NCBI GenBank assembly: GCA_019312705.1
Contig: JAFDCW010000076.1
Coordinates: 1 to 14,351, forward strand
Origin: Deltaproteobacteria bacterium
Lineage (GTDB): Bacteria; Myxococcota; Polyangia; Polyangiales; B10-G4
Direction: 5' to 3'
DNA: 14,351 nucleotides
The position numbers were made by a program, and so were the translations under genes. Below, piece after piece: positions 1-7,073 of the stretch (the first letter of the stretch is position 1; the number at the start of each line of letters is the position of its first letter). The notes under the pieces are model-generated. The model saw only the letters and a program-made list of their open reading frames with translations. It was not told the DNA's origin and made no database searches.

Positions 1-1332
1 AGCTCGTCTCAGGGCTATCGCCCCTACAGCCAAGGGGTGGTCCCGGTCCTCGCGGATGTCGACGCCGACGGACGGGTCGAACTGGTCCACGGCGACGGCA
101 TCTTCGAGTGGGACCCGACCATGAGCGATTGGGTTCCCGAGACCTATTTCACCGCGGGGCCCACCCGCGGCCAGGTGGCCGTAGCCGAGCTCGGCGACTT
201 TCCGGTCAGCGCCCTCGGCGGCGCAGACGGACCCGAGATCGTGGTCATCTCGTCGGGGCAGGCGCGGGTCCAGACCATCGACGGCGCAATCGTCTTCGGG
301 CCGGTCACCATCCCCGGCGGTGGCACCGGCGGCGCACCGACCATCGCCGACTTCGACGGAGACGGGCGCCGCGAGTTCGCGAGCGCCGGGGGCTCTGCCT
401 ACGTGGTCTTCGATCTGGACTGCGTCACCGGCGGCGACGCCGCGGGGTGTGCGACGTCCACGACCAACGGTGTTCTTTGGAGCCAGCCGAGTCAGGACGC
501 GAGCTCGAACGTGACCGGGTCGAGCGTCTTCGACTTCGACGCCGATGGCGCCGCCGAGGCCGTCTACGCCGATGAGTGTTTCCTGCGCATCTACGACGGG
601 GCGACCGGCGTCGTCCGTTATAGCGCCGCCCGGTCGAGCGGGACCACCTATGAAAACCCGGTCATCGCCGACGTCGACGGGGACTTTCACTCGGAGATCG
701 TGAGCGCCGTGAACGACTACGCCGGGACCCTCGGGTGCCCCACCACCGACCCGCTCTATGCGTCGTCCACCTTTGCCGTCAATCACGGCATCGTGGTGCT
801 GCGCGACGAGATGGACCGTTGGGCGGCCTCGCGTCCGGTTTGGAGCCAGCACGCCTACGCCGTGACCCACGTCGGCGACCGCGGTGAGATCCCGCGGACG
901 TCCGCGTGGATGTCCAACTGGGCGGACCCGAGTCTCAACAACTTCCGCCAAAATGTGCAAGGCGCCCTCGACGCCCTGGGCCTCGCGGACCTCACCGCGG
1001 CGAGCGAGGCCGGGCCGCTCTCGGTGCTCTGTGCCCCCGGGATGGTGGCGACGCTGCCGGCCCAGATTTGCAATCGCGGCACGCTGCCGCTGGCCGCGGG
1101 CACGGAGATCGCGTTCCGGGTCGGAGCCGCCGACGGCGCCGAGCTCTGCCGCGCTCCGGTCGCCGACGCGCTCACGGTCGGCATGTGCGCCGAGGTGACG
1201 TGCACCGGGACCCTGCCGATGGACAGCGTCGACCTCTACGTGGTCGTCGACCCCGATGGTCTCGAGGAAGAGTGCTGGGAGGGCAACAACTTTGCCATTC
1301 TTCGCGACGTGCGCTGCATGAGCATCGACTGA
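1..1332 (+). CDS. Secreted FG-GAP/VCBS repeat protein with C-terminal CARDB-like domain (5' end missing)
   Basis: The reading frame is open from base 1, so the N-terminus, including any signal peptide, lies outside the window; 443 residues are visible. Four acidic calcium-loop motifs of the FG-GAP/VCBS type occur: ADVDADG (from about 55), ADFDGDG (about 346), FDFDADG (about 532) and ADVDGDF (about 667). These repeats normally build an integrin-like beta-propeller. A segment with W..HAYAVTHV and NNFRQNVQG follows, a style I associate with large myxobacterial surface proteins. The last 110 or so residues (from about 990) look like a CARDB-type beta-sandwich, with CNRGTLP, VVDPDG and EECWEGNN and several Cys that could pair in disulfides, which suits an extracytoplasmic protein. 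The stop codon overlaps the next gene's start (TGATG). Substrate or ligand is unknown. Family assignment is good; function is not known. Confidence 0.85.
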   Translation, partial: SSSQGYRPYSQGVVPVLADVDADGRVELVHGDGIFEWDPTMSDWVPETYFTAGPTRGQVAVAELGDFPVSALGGADGPEIVVISSGQARVQTIDGAIVFGPVTIPGGGTGGAPTIADFDGDGRREFASAGGSAYVVFDLDCVTGGDAAGCATSTTNGVLWSQPSQDASSNVTGSSVFDFDADGAAEAVYADECFLRIYDGATGVVRYSAARSSGTTYENPVIADVDGDFHSEIVSAVNDYAGTLGCPTTDPLYASSTFAVNHGIVVLRDEMDRWAASRPVWSQHAYAVTHVGDRGEIPRTSAWMSNWADPSLNNFRQNVQGALDALGLADLTAASEAGPLSVLCAPGMVATLPAQICNRGTLPLAAGTEIAFRVGAADGAELCRAPVADALTVGMCAEVTCTGTLPMDSVDLYVVVDPDGLEEECWEGNNFAILRDVRCMSID

Positions 1333-2411
1333 TGACCGAGTTACCGCCGCTCTCCAGCGATACCGATCTCTCGGCCCGGGCGGGCGTGAGTCTCGAGGCC
1401 GTGCAGCTGTTGCGCGGGACCGAGGTGATCGACCTGCACATCGAGTCCTTCATCCCGCCTCGCCTTTGGGGCTACGACCTCACGAAGCGCCACGGCACCC
1501 TGGCCCTCGGCGGGCGCTTCTTCGGCCACCTCGACTTTCCCCGAGCCCTCGACGGGGGACTGACCGGGGGCATGTGGTCCGTCGCGACGAATATTCTTCG
1601 GGGCAAAAAGGGCCGCCTCGCCGCCGTGAAGAAGAACATCGCGGGCCTCGCCGCCGTCGTCGGCCAGACCGCTGATCGCCTGCGGGTGGTGCGCACCTTC
1701 CCGGAGTTCGAGGCGGCGCGCAGCGCCGGCGCCCACGCAGTGCTCCTGAGCGTGCAAGGGGGCAACGCGTTCGACGCGTCGCCCACGGGGCCCCTGGTCA
1801 TCGAAGACCGCTTGCTGACCCGGGTCACCGTCGTGCATCTGTCGAACAGCGGCTACGGCGGGACCTCGAGCCCCCTGTCATTGATGTCGGGGGGCCGTGG
1901 GCTCACGGACCACGGGCGCCTCTTCATCGAGCAGTTGAACGAGGGGCGCATCTACGTCGACCTCGCCCACATCGCCGAAGAGGGGTTCTGGGACGTGGTC
2001 GCGGTCCACGACCGAGACCAGCCGCTGCTCGTCACCCACACCGGGGTAAACGGCGTCCGCGACATGTGGCGCAATTTGAGCGACGAGCAGATCAAGGCCG
2101 TGGCAGACACTGACGGCGTCGTCGGCATCATCTTCCAGGCGGGGTTCTTGAAGCGCCCTGGGGGGCCGAAGGACGGCCGCATGGTCATCGAGCACCTGCG
2201 CCATGTCATCGACGTCGTCGGCGAGGACTACGCGGCCCTCGGCAGCGACTACGACGGCTTCATCACGCCCCCGCCCGATCTGCGCGACGGCGGCGTGGGT
2301 TTCCCGCGGCTGGTTCAGTACATGCTCGACGAAGGCTGGTCGGTGCAGCGCATCCAGAAGATCCTCGGCGGGAACTTCCTGCGCACCTTCCGCGCGATCC
2401 GGCCCGACTGA
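1332..2411 (+). CDS. Membrane dipeptidase-like protein (peptidase M19 family) with altered metal ligands
   Basis: A 359-residue protein of the M19 (renal dipeptidase) family, zinc-dependent TIM-barrel hydrolases that cleave dipeptides. The ATG at 1332 shares its A with the stop of the upstream gene, and the M19 homology begins near residue 33, so the longer open frame upstream is not used. Family landmarks are present: LTDHGRLFIEQLN then VDLAH (His213), LLVTH (His236), RNL (Arg247), GSDYDG (Asp306) and GGNFLR near the C-terminus. The first metal motif, usually HxD, reads H36-I-E38, and the bridging Glu of the usual EGG motif is Gln142 (VQGG). No signal peptide is visible, so a cytoplasmic location is likely. 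M19 fold is confident. Actual dipeptidase activity is uncertain because of the ligand changes. Confidence 0.85.
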   Translation: MTELPPLSSDTDLSARAGVSLEAVQLLRGTEVIDLHIESFIPPRLWGYDLTKRHGTLALGGRFFGHLDFPRALDGGLTGGMWSVATNILRGKKGRLAAVKKNIAGLAAVVGQTADRLRVVRTFPEFEAARSAGAHAVLLSVQGGNAFDASPTGPLVIEDRLLTRVTVVHLSNSGYGGTSSPLSLMSGGRGLTDHGRLFIEQLNEGRIYVDLAHIAEEGFWDVVAVHDRDQPLLVTHTGVNGVRDMWRNLSDEQIKAVADTDGVVGIIFQAGFLKRPGGPKDGRMVIEHLRHVIDVVGEDYAALGSDYDGFITPPPDLRDGGVGFPRLVQYMLDEGWSVQRIQKILGGNFLRTFRAIRPD

Positions 2412-2418
2412 ACGGTTC

Positions 2419-3201
2419 TTAATTTCCCAACATGAATCCAGCGCCGATCGAGAGTTCGCCGCCGATGGCCGGGTCGAGGAGCACGGTCATGTCGATGAAG
2501 ACCGGGCCGAAGAGGGCGCCGCCGCGGAAATACCATCCCCACTCGGAGCGATCTTCTTCCTGCCACTGCACACCAGGGAAGAAGAGGATCTCGGTCTCGA
2601 CGAACCAGGTCGTGAACTTGGTCTCCATCATGCCCACGCCGATGGCGGCGGCGGCGGCGTACTGCGTATCGAGGGAGCCCTTCACGACCTCCGTCCCTGA
2701 GATGAGACGCCCGGCGCCGTAGATGTAGCGCAGGCCGTTGACCCACCCCGCGGGCTCCCACCATCGGGTCGTACGCTGCTGGTACTGGTCGTAGCAGCTG
2801 TTGCCGTAGCATCGCGTGCCTTGATAGTGGGTGGAGGTCGACTGCCGAGGGCCGCCGACGTCGAAGTAGTGCACGTTGGAGAAGTAGCCGAGGCGCATCT
2901 CGGCCATGAAGGGGAAGGTGTCGAGGCCTGTCGGCGCGAAACCGTCGAAGCGCGCGTAGGTGTAGAAGCCGCCGCTCGAGCCGCCGATCTGAAGGCTCAG
3001 GGCCGCGTGGTAGCCCATTTGGAAGGTGTCCTCGACGCGCGGGATCGAGTCATGGCCGAGCGGTGTCCACCGCCAGCCAGCTTCGCCTGAGATGGCTACG
3101 CGCAGCCCTTCATCGTCCTGGGCGACGGCGGTCGCCGGAGAAAGGGACCCCCAGGTCGCTAACGTGACCAGAGCCAAGAGCAGCGCGCCCGTGCATCGCA
3201 T
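2419..3201 (-). CDS. Exported hypothetical protein, probable outer-membrane beta-barrel-like
   Basis: 260 residues, not recognised as a named family. Residues 1-27 form a clear Sec signal peptide (Arg2, hydrophobic core ALLLALVTLA, cleavage probably after AVA27). The mature part is rich in aromatic residues and Gly, with alternating polar and hydrophobic stretches such as GFYTYARFDGF, MRLGYFSNVHYFDV and TTWFVETEILFFPGV, which suggest antiparallel beta strands of an outer-membrane or periplasmic barrel. Two Cys (131 and 136) in a short loop could form a disulfide. The protein ends ...GAGFMLGN, without the usual C-terminal Phe of many barrels. It starts 30 bases after argJ on the same strand and may be co-transcribed with it, though no functional link is apparent. 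Its stop lies 7 bases from the convergent dipeptidase stop. Confidence 0.7.
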   Translation of the reverse strand: MRCTGALLLALVTLATWGSLSPATAVAQDDEGLRVAISGEAGWRWTPLGHDSIPRVEDTFQMGYHAALSLQIGGSSGGFYTYARFDGFAPTGLDTFPFMAEMRLGYFSNVHYFDVGGPRQSTSTHYQGTRCYGNSCYDQYQQRTTRWWEPAGWVNGLRYIYGAGRLISGTEVVKGSLDTQYAAAAAIGVGMMETKFTTWFVETEILFFPGVQWQEEDRSEWGWYFRGGALFGPVFIDMTVLLDPAIGGELSIGAGFMLGN

Positions 3202-3231
3202 CGGGCTCGATGCTACCGCGCCTGAGCGAAC

Positions 3232-4437
3232 TCAGGTGTGATAGTCGGCGTTGATCTTCACGTATTCGTGGCCGATGTCGCAGAACGTGTAGTGCGCCTT
3301 ACTGTTCCCCGGGCCCAGCTTGATTCGGATCAAGTACTCCGCCTCTTTCATGGCCTCGGCGGCTCGTTGCTCCGCGCCAGCGCCGGCGGCCACGCCGTTC
3401 TTGGCGACCACGACGTCGCCGATGCGAATCTCGACCTTGTTGGGGTCGAAGGCGACACCGGCCATGCCTGCGGCGCTGATAATGCGGCCCCAGTTCGGGT
3501 CGCAGCCGTGAATGGCCGTCTTCACCAGGAGCGAGCCGGCGATGCGTTCGGCGACTTTCTTCGCGGCATCCTCGCTCGGGGCGCCGTGCACCTCGAGGCG
3601 GACGACGTGCTCGGCCCCTTCGCCGTCTTTCACGATGCTCTGGCCGAGCTCCTCGAGGACCGAGCGGATGGCCTCGGTGAAGTTCTTGGCGTCCCGGTCG
3701 GTGCCGCCGATGGGCGCGATGGGCAGCTTGCCCGAGGCCATCGCGATGATGGTGTCGTTGGTGCTCGTCTCGCCGTCGACGGTGAGCGCATTGAACGTAT
3801 CTTCGGCGCCCTTGCGCAGGGCCTTGTGCAGGAAGCTCGAGTGCGTCGGGGCGTCGGTCAGAATGAACGCCAGGGTCGTGGCCATGTTTGGATGAATCAT
3901 GCCGGCGCCCTTGGCGATACCGACGATGGTCGCTTCGACCCCCGGGCCCAGGGGCACCTTCTTATGCACCACCTTCGGCCAACGGTCGGTCGTCATGATC
4001 GCCTTCGCGAAGCGTCCCGCGCCGTCGGTGGAGAGGTCGGCGATGAGTTCCTCTGCCGCACCCTCGATATGTTCGGCCGGCAGGCGCCGGCCGATGATGC
4101 CGGTGGACGCCGGGATGACCGTGTCCACGTCGACGCCGAGGGCGGCGGCTATGGCTTCGGTCGTCGAGTGCACCAGGGAGACGCCCTCTTTTCCAGTGCA
4201 CGCGTTGGCGTTGCCGCTGTTGACCAGGATGGCCTGGGCGCGGCCCCGCTCGATGCGGTCGGCCGCAATCACCACGGGCGCCGCTTTGACCGTATTGCGA
4301 GTGAAGAGCGCCGCGGCGGGGACTACCTCGTCGGCGACGATCAATCCCAAATCGGGGGCTCCGCTTTGCTTGATCCCGCACGAGATGCCCGCGAAGCGGA
4401 AGCCGTCGACGAACGCAGGTGCTTCATTTTCACTCAT
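3232..4437 (-). CDS. argJ: Bifunctional glutamate N-acetyltransferase / ornithine acetyltransferase ArgJ
   Basis: 401 residues, the normal length for ArgJ. The enzyme moves the acetyl group from N-acetylornithine to glutamate in the cyclic arginine pathway; some members also use acetyl-CoA. Visible motifs are VNSGNANACTG (residues 72-82), STGIIG (111-116) and the self-cleavage site GMIHPNMATTLAF, where cleavage before Thr187 yields alpha and beta chains and Thr187 becomes the nucleophile. The C-terminal region has the conserved HGCDPNWGRI segment. I chose the ATG at 4437 because the ArgJ homology begins about 10 residues later; the frame also allows an 18-residue upstream extension that lacks family character. 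The ribosome binding site is weak. Whether it is mono- or bifunctional cannot be told from sequence alone. No other arginine genes are in the window. Confidence 0.95.
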   Translation of the reverse strand: MSENEAPAFVDGFRFAGISCGIKQSGAPDLGLIVADEVVPAAALFTRNTVKAAPVVIAADRIERGRAQAILVNSGNANACTGKEGVSLVHSTTEAIAAALGVDVDTVIPASTGIIGRRLPAEHIEGAAEELIADLSTDGAGRFAKAIMTTDRWPKVVHKKVPLGPGVEATIVGIAKGAGMIHPNMATTLAFILTDAPTHSSFLHKALRKGAEDTFNALTVDGETSTNDTIIAMASGKLPIAPIGGTDRDAKNFTEAIRSVLEELGQSIVKDGEGAEHVVRLEVHGAPSEDAAKKVAERIAGSLLVKTAIHGCDPNWGRIISAAGMAGVAFDPNKVEIRIGDVVVAKNGVAAGAGAEQRAAEAMKEAEYLIRIKLGPGNSKAHYTFCDIGHEYVKINADYHT

Positions 4438-4517
4438 CGCGTGGAGCCTATCGCGGCCACCACGGTTCGGAAACCTTTGCGTTCCCGCCAACTTGAAGAA
4501 TCACCACCAAGCCCTCG
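4438..4517. promoter_or_regulatory. Gap upstream of argJ, likely to contain its promoter
   Basis: This 80-base gap lies between the argJ start (minus strand) and a possible small gene starting at 4518 (plus strand). If that gene is real, promoters for both should lie here. The minus strand carries GGGAACGCAAAGG, faintly like an extracytoplasmic-sigma -35 element, but I cannot point to a convincing -35/-10 pair on either strand. The role is inferred from position only. Confidence 0.3.
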
Positions 4518-4751
4518 GTGTCTTCTGGCATTATCCCCGTTGTGGGACTCCCAAGCGACGCTCGAGAAGAAGAAGTTGGCGAGTCCGGAGAGGCGCCGGA
4601 GCCCTCTCCGGGCGATCGTCGGAGCGGCACTCACCGCAAACCTGGTGGCATCATCGACGTGGTGAGCCAGGTGGGCGAGCGCTTGAAGACGCGCCAGAGC
4701 CGCCCAGCGGCGCCTATCGTGAACGACGCCGACGACGCGACCGAATCCTGA
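4518..4751 (+). CDS. Possible small hypothetical protein (77 aa)
   Basis: A GTG-started frame of 77 residues that fills most of the otherwise empty 355-base interval between argJ and the YfiM-like gene. The first two thirds are Pro/Glu/Arg-rich and look disordered. Near residues 43-58 there is a possible amphipathic helix (GGIIDVVSQVGERLK). No ATG and no clear Shine-Dalgarno precede it, and I recognise no family. A 6-bp GC-rich hairpin (4750-4766) overlaps its stop. In high-GC DNA frames of this length arise often by chance, so this is a candidate only. Conservation with synonymous change in related genomes would decide it. Confidence 0.3.
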   Translation: MSSGIIPVVGLPSDAREEEVGESGEAPEPSPGDRRSGTHRKPGGIIDVVSQVGERLKTRQSRPAAPIVNDADDATES

Positions 4752-4766
4752 GGGCCTTTCGCCCTC
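4750..4766. terminator. Possible small hairpin between convergent ends
   Basis: GAGGGC and GCCCTC form a perfect 6-bp stem around a 5-base loop (CTTTC). It lies at the 3' end of the candidate plus-strand ORF (stop at 4749-4751) and 26 bases beyond the stop of the minus-strand YfiM-like gene, so it could end transcription from either side. There is no T-run on either strand, so support is weak. Confidence 0.25.
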
Positions 4767-4792
4767 GCCTCGCTCACGCGAACCAAGGACGA

Positions 4793-5197
4793 TCAGAACG
4801 CCACTCGGGGAGGGCCTATCGTGGCGACGTCCGTTGACGGTGAGGGCGGCAGGCCCCGGATGGCGACGTCGATGAGCCACGCCACGAGCAGTCCCGTTGC
4901 GATGCCCATCAGGTTCCAGGCCATGTCGCGCCACGAAGCGTCCCCGGGGCCCGCGAGGTCGACGAGCTCTTTGATGACCCCGGCGGTCAGCGAAACGCCC
5001 GCCCCGAGGATCAGGCGGGGTGCGTAGTCGTGCCAGAACACCGCGCCCAGGGCGTAACCGCCCCCGGCGAGGCCAGCGCTAACGCTGAAGTGCAGCGCCT
5101 TATCGGCGCCGAACCAATCATCGTCGGTCTGGGCCTGAGCGGCGCCCGCCACGAGCATCGCGGCGGCGAAGAGCGCCATGCCGCCGGCGACGCGCAT
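4793..5197 (-). CDS. YfiM-like (DUF2279-type) exported membrane protein
   Basis: 134 residues. The N-terminus is a signal peptide (hydrophobic MALFAAAMLVAGAAQA, cleavage probably after Ala22). The mature protein has DKALHF at 32-37, two hydrophobic stretches (about 38-55 and 61-75), KELVDL at 76-81, GDASWRDMAWN around 85-95 and a last hydrophobic segment to about 112. The DKxxHF ... KExxDLxGxGDxSWxDxxWN pattern resembles YfiM and related VanZ-like small membrane proteins of unknown function. The start ATG is 4 bases after the stop of the alpha/beta hydrolase gene, so the two are probably co-transcribed. No lipobox is visible, unlike YfiM, which is annotated as a lipoprotein. Family resemblance is moderate and the role is unknown. 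Confidence 0.65.
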   Translation of the reverse strand: MRVAGGMALFAAAMLVAGAAQAQTDDDWFGADKALHFSVSAGLAGGGYALGAVFWHDYAPRLILGAGVSLTAGVIKELVDLAGPGDASWRDMAWNLMGIATGLLVAWLIDVAIRGLPPSPSTDVATIGPPRVAF

Positions 5198-5201
5198 GCC
5201 C

Positions 5202-6248
5202 TTAGATGAGCTCTTTCACGTCGCGCACCACTCGTTCGAGGGCCGCGTCGCAGGTCGGGGCGAGGCCCGCCATGTTCATGAAGCCGTGCACCATCGAGTC
5301 TTCACAACGATAGCGAACGTCGACTCCGGAATCGCGAAGCGCCCTCGCGTAGGCGGCGCCTTCGTCGCGGAGGGGGTCGAACCCGGCGGTCACCAGGGAT
5401 GTCGCTGGGAGGTAGGTGAGGTCGTCGCTGAAGAGCGGCGACGCGTCGGGCTCCGTCAACTGCTCGTCGTCGGCGATGTAGTGATCCATGAACCAGTCGA
5501 GGGTCGGTCGGTCGAGGTAGTAGCCGCTGGCAAAGGTCTTGATCGAGGTGTGACTTCGCGTGAGATCTGTCGCGGGATACGCGAGGATCTGAGCTTTGGG
5601 CAGACGGCGCCCCGCGTCTCGGAGGCGGCGGCAGACGGCGGTCGCGAGGTTGGCCCCGGCGCTATCGCCGGCTACCGCGACCCGCTCCGGGTCTCCTCCG
5701 AGAGATTCGACGTTTTCGGTGAGCCAGATGAAGGCGGCTTCGACGTCCTCGACAGCCGCGGGGTAGGGGTTCTCTGGGGCGAGGCGGTAGTCCACCGCGA
5801 CGACAATCGCAGAGGCGCCGCGGGCGACGCGTCGACAGATGGCGTCGTGGGACTCGAGGTCGCCGACGACGAACCCACCGCCGTGCAGATACATGGCGAC
5901 CGGAAGATTCGCCGACCGCGAGGGCCGGTAGATGCGGATGCGCAGTCGGCCCCCGGGGCCGGGGATGGACCGGTCCTCGACGTCTGCCATGGCCTCGGAC
6001 CGCGGCTTGACTAGGGCGGTGTCTTCGCGGAGACGCTGGCGCGCGTTGACGGGCGTCATTTCGGCCAAGCTCGGCAAGCGCAGCTTGTCCGAGAGGGCGA
6101 GGAGGGCGGCGACGGCCGGGTCGAGGACCGCGCCTTCGTCGGAGCGGGCAGCGCCCCCGGCGAAGGCGTAGAGGGCCTTGGGCGGCAGGCGAAACGCGTA
6201 TCGGACGACGGATAGGACTGAGTTGGGTGGGCGCACGGGGCGCATCAT
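5202..6248 (-). CDS. Alpha/beta hydrolase, hormone-sensitive lipase (family IV esterase) type
   Basis: 348 residues. The alpha/beta-hydrolase-3 domain spans roughly 115-330 and has all hallmarks of the HSL family: the oxyanion-hole motif HGGGF (122-126), DYRLAPE (153-159), the nucleophile elbow GDSAG with Ser196, Asp291 in FDPLRDE and His321 in HGF. These form the Ser-Asp-His triad of carboxylesterases that act on short acyl esters. The N-terminal 90 residues look like the helical cap seen in this family. No signal peptide is obvious, so it is probably cytoplasmic. The start at the first of two adjacent ATGs (6248) is chosen by frame limit; a slightly later start is possible, as no strong ribosome binding site is seen. 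It leads a two-gene unit with the YfiM-like gene. Natural substrate unknown. Confidence 0.9.
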   Translation of the reverse strand: MMRPVRPPNSVLSVVRYAFRLPPKALYAFAGGAARSDEGAVLDPAVAALLALSDKLRLPSLAEMTPVNARQRLREDTALVKPRSEAMADVEDRSIPGPGGRLRIRIYRPSRSANLPVAMYLHGGGFVVGDLESHDAICRRVARGASAIVVAVDYRLAPENPYPAAVEDVEAAFIWLTENVESLGGDPERVAVAGDSAGANLATAVCRRLRDAGRRLPKAQILAYPATDLTRSHTSIKTFASGYYLDRPTLDWFMDHYIADDEQLTEPDASPLFSDDLTYLPATSLVTAGFDPLRDEGAAYARALRDSGVDVRYRCEDSMVHGFMNMAGLAPTCDAALERVVRDVKELI

Positions 6249-6301
6249 GCCACTTTCGGCCGCCGCGTCTATGCGCTTCGGAGGGCAATAACCCTATGAA
6301 A

Positions 6302-6481
6302 TCACGAAGGCGCGTCCGGCGTGGCGCCGCTCTCGGTGTCTTCGCTCTTCGGCGCCCGCCGGCAGGCGCCGCAGCGCCCGGTACCGCAGCCCCCGTCTTC
6401 ATCGCAGCCGCTGCTGCGCTGGAGCCACCCCCACACGACACAGAGGGCAGCGATGGAGAGGATTGCAATGACGTGACTCAT
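6302..6481 (-). CDS. Small membrane-anchored Cys-rich protein at the end of the rnf operon
   Basis: 59 residues from the ATG at 6481, 13 bases after the rnfA stop; an in-frame start 13 codons upstream would overlap rnfA. One N-terminal transmembrane helix (about residues 3-20, VIAILSIAALCVVWGWL) is followed by a short Cys cluster, C26, C32, C37 and C40 in GCDEDGGCGTGRCGAC, and an acidic, disordered tail. The layout (one helix plus about four Cys) recalls NqrM, the small maturation factor of the related Na+-NQR complex, and the FeoB-associated Cys-rich proteins, but the spacing does not match the NqrM motif I know. Its place directly after rnfA suggests a role in assembling an iron site or the [2Fe-2S] cluster of RnfA/RnfE, or in carrying a cluster itself. 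Gene reality is likely; function is inferred from context. Confidence 0.65.
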   Translation of the reverse strand: MSHVIAILSIAALCVVWGWLQRSSGCDEDGGCGTGRCGACRRAPKSEDTESGATPDAPS

Positions 6482-6494
6482 GACTCTAACGCTC

Positions 6495-7073
6495 TCAGCT
6501 TTGGGAGAAGAGGCCGGCAAAACCCATGAATGCCATGGAGAGGATCCCGGCCACGAAGAAGCTCATGGCGGTGCCGCGGACCATTCGGGGGATCGGCGCG
6601 AGCTCGTTTTCTTCGCGCAGCCCCGCCATGATTACGAGGGCGAGGGTGAGCCCCACGCCCGCGCCCAGCGCGTAGACGAGGCCTTCGACGAGATTGTAGC
6701 CGCGGCTGGTCTGAAAGAGCGCCAGGCCCAAGATGGCGCAGTTGGTCGTGATGAGCGGCAAGAAGATCCCGAGGGCCCGGAAGAGGCCCGGGCTCAGCTT
6801 CTTGATCAGCATCTCCACGAACTGGACCGTGCTCGCAATGACGACGATGAAGCTGATCAGCCGCAGGTAGGGCGCGTAGATCAGCACGTAAGTATTGAGC
6901 GCCCAGGCCGACAGCGAGGTGATGACCAGGACGAAGATGTTGGCGAGGCCGAGGCGAAACGCTGTGTCCAGCCGACCCGTCACGCCGAAGAAGGGGCAGA
7001 GGCCGAGGAAGAGGGCGAGGGTGAAGTTGTTGATCACGCACGCCGACGCGAAGATGAAGACCAGGTCGCCCAT
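6495..7073 (-). CDS. rnfA: Rnf electron transport complex subunit A (RnfA)
   Basis: 192 residues, the normal length, with six predicted transmembrane helices. RnfA and RnfE form the pseudo-symmetric membrane core that holds a [2Fe-2S] cluster and takes part in ion translocation. The two cluster cysteines of the family are present: Cys26 in the NNF...FLGLCPF segment and Cys112 in LITTNCAILGLAL. The start ATG at 7073 shares its A with the rnfE stop (TGATG) and has a strong Shine-Dalgarno (GAGGAGG, 7079-7085). NqrE is the homologous NQR subunit, but the surrounding C-D-G-E order marks this as Rnf. In many operons rnfB follows here; in this window a small Cys-rich gene does instead. Confidence 0.95.
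   Translation of the reverse strand: MGDLVFIFASACVINNFTLALFLGLCPFFGVTGRLDTAFRLGLANIFVLVITSLSAWALNTYVLIYAPYLRLISFIVVIASTVQFVEMLIKKLSPGLFRALGIFLPLITTNCAILGLALFQTSRGYNLVEGLVYALGAGVGLTLALVIMAGLREENELAPIPRMVRGTAMSFFVAGILSMAFMGFAGLFSQS

Noticed and set aside
906..2411. 501-residue version of the M19 protein with a long N-terminal extension
   Set aside because: The extra 142 residues overlap the FG-GAP/CARDB gene in another frame and are Arg/Gly-rich nonsense; the overlapping ATG at 1332 explains the family homology.
4466..4477. GGTT-TCCG-AACC inverted repeat upstream of argJ as an operator
   Set aside because: Only four base pairs per arm and no match to a known arginine-repressor box that I can recognise.
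3238..4665. 475-codon plus-strand frame opposite argJ
   Set aside because: It lies antisense to a clear ArgJ gene, has low-complexity, Arg/Gly/Asp-rich content and no family resemblance; a GC-rich shadow frame.
4434..4934. 166-codon minus-strand frame between argJ and the YfiM-like gene
   Set aside because: It overlaps the YfiM-like gene out of frame, is His/Arg-rich and has no recognisable domain.
6282..6298. Short inverted repeat (AGGG ... CCCT on the minus strand) between the Cys-rich gene and the alpha/beta hydrolase gene as a terminator
   Set aside because: Only a 4-bp stem and no T-run; too weak to call.
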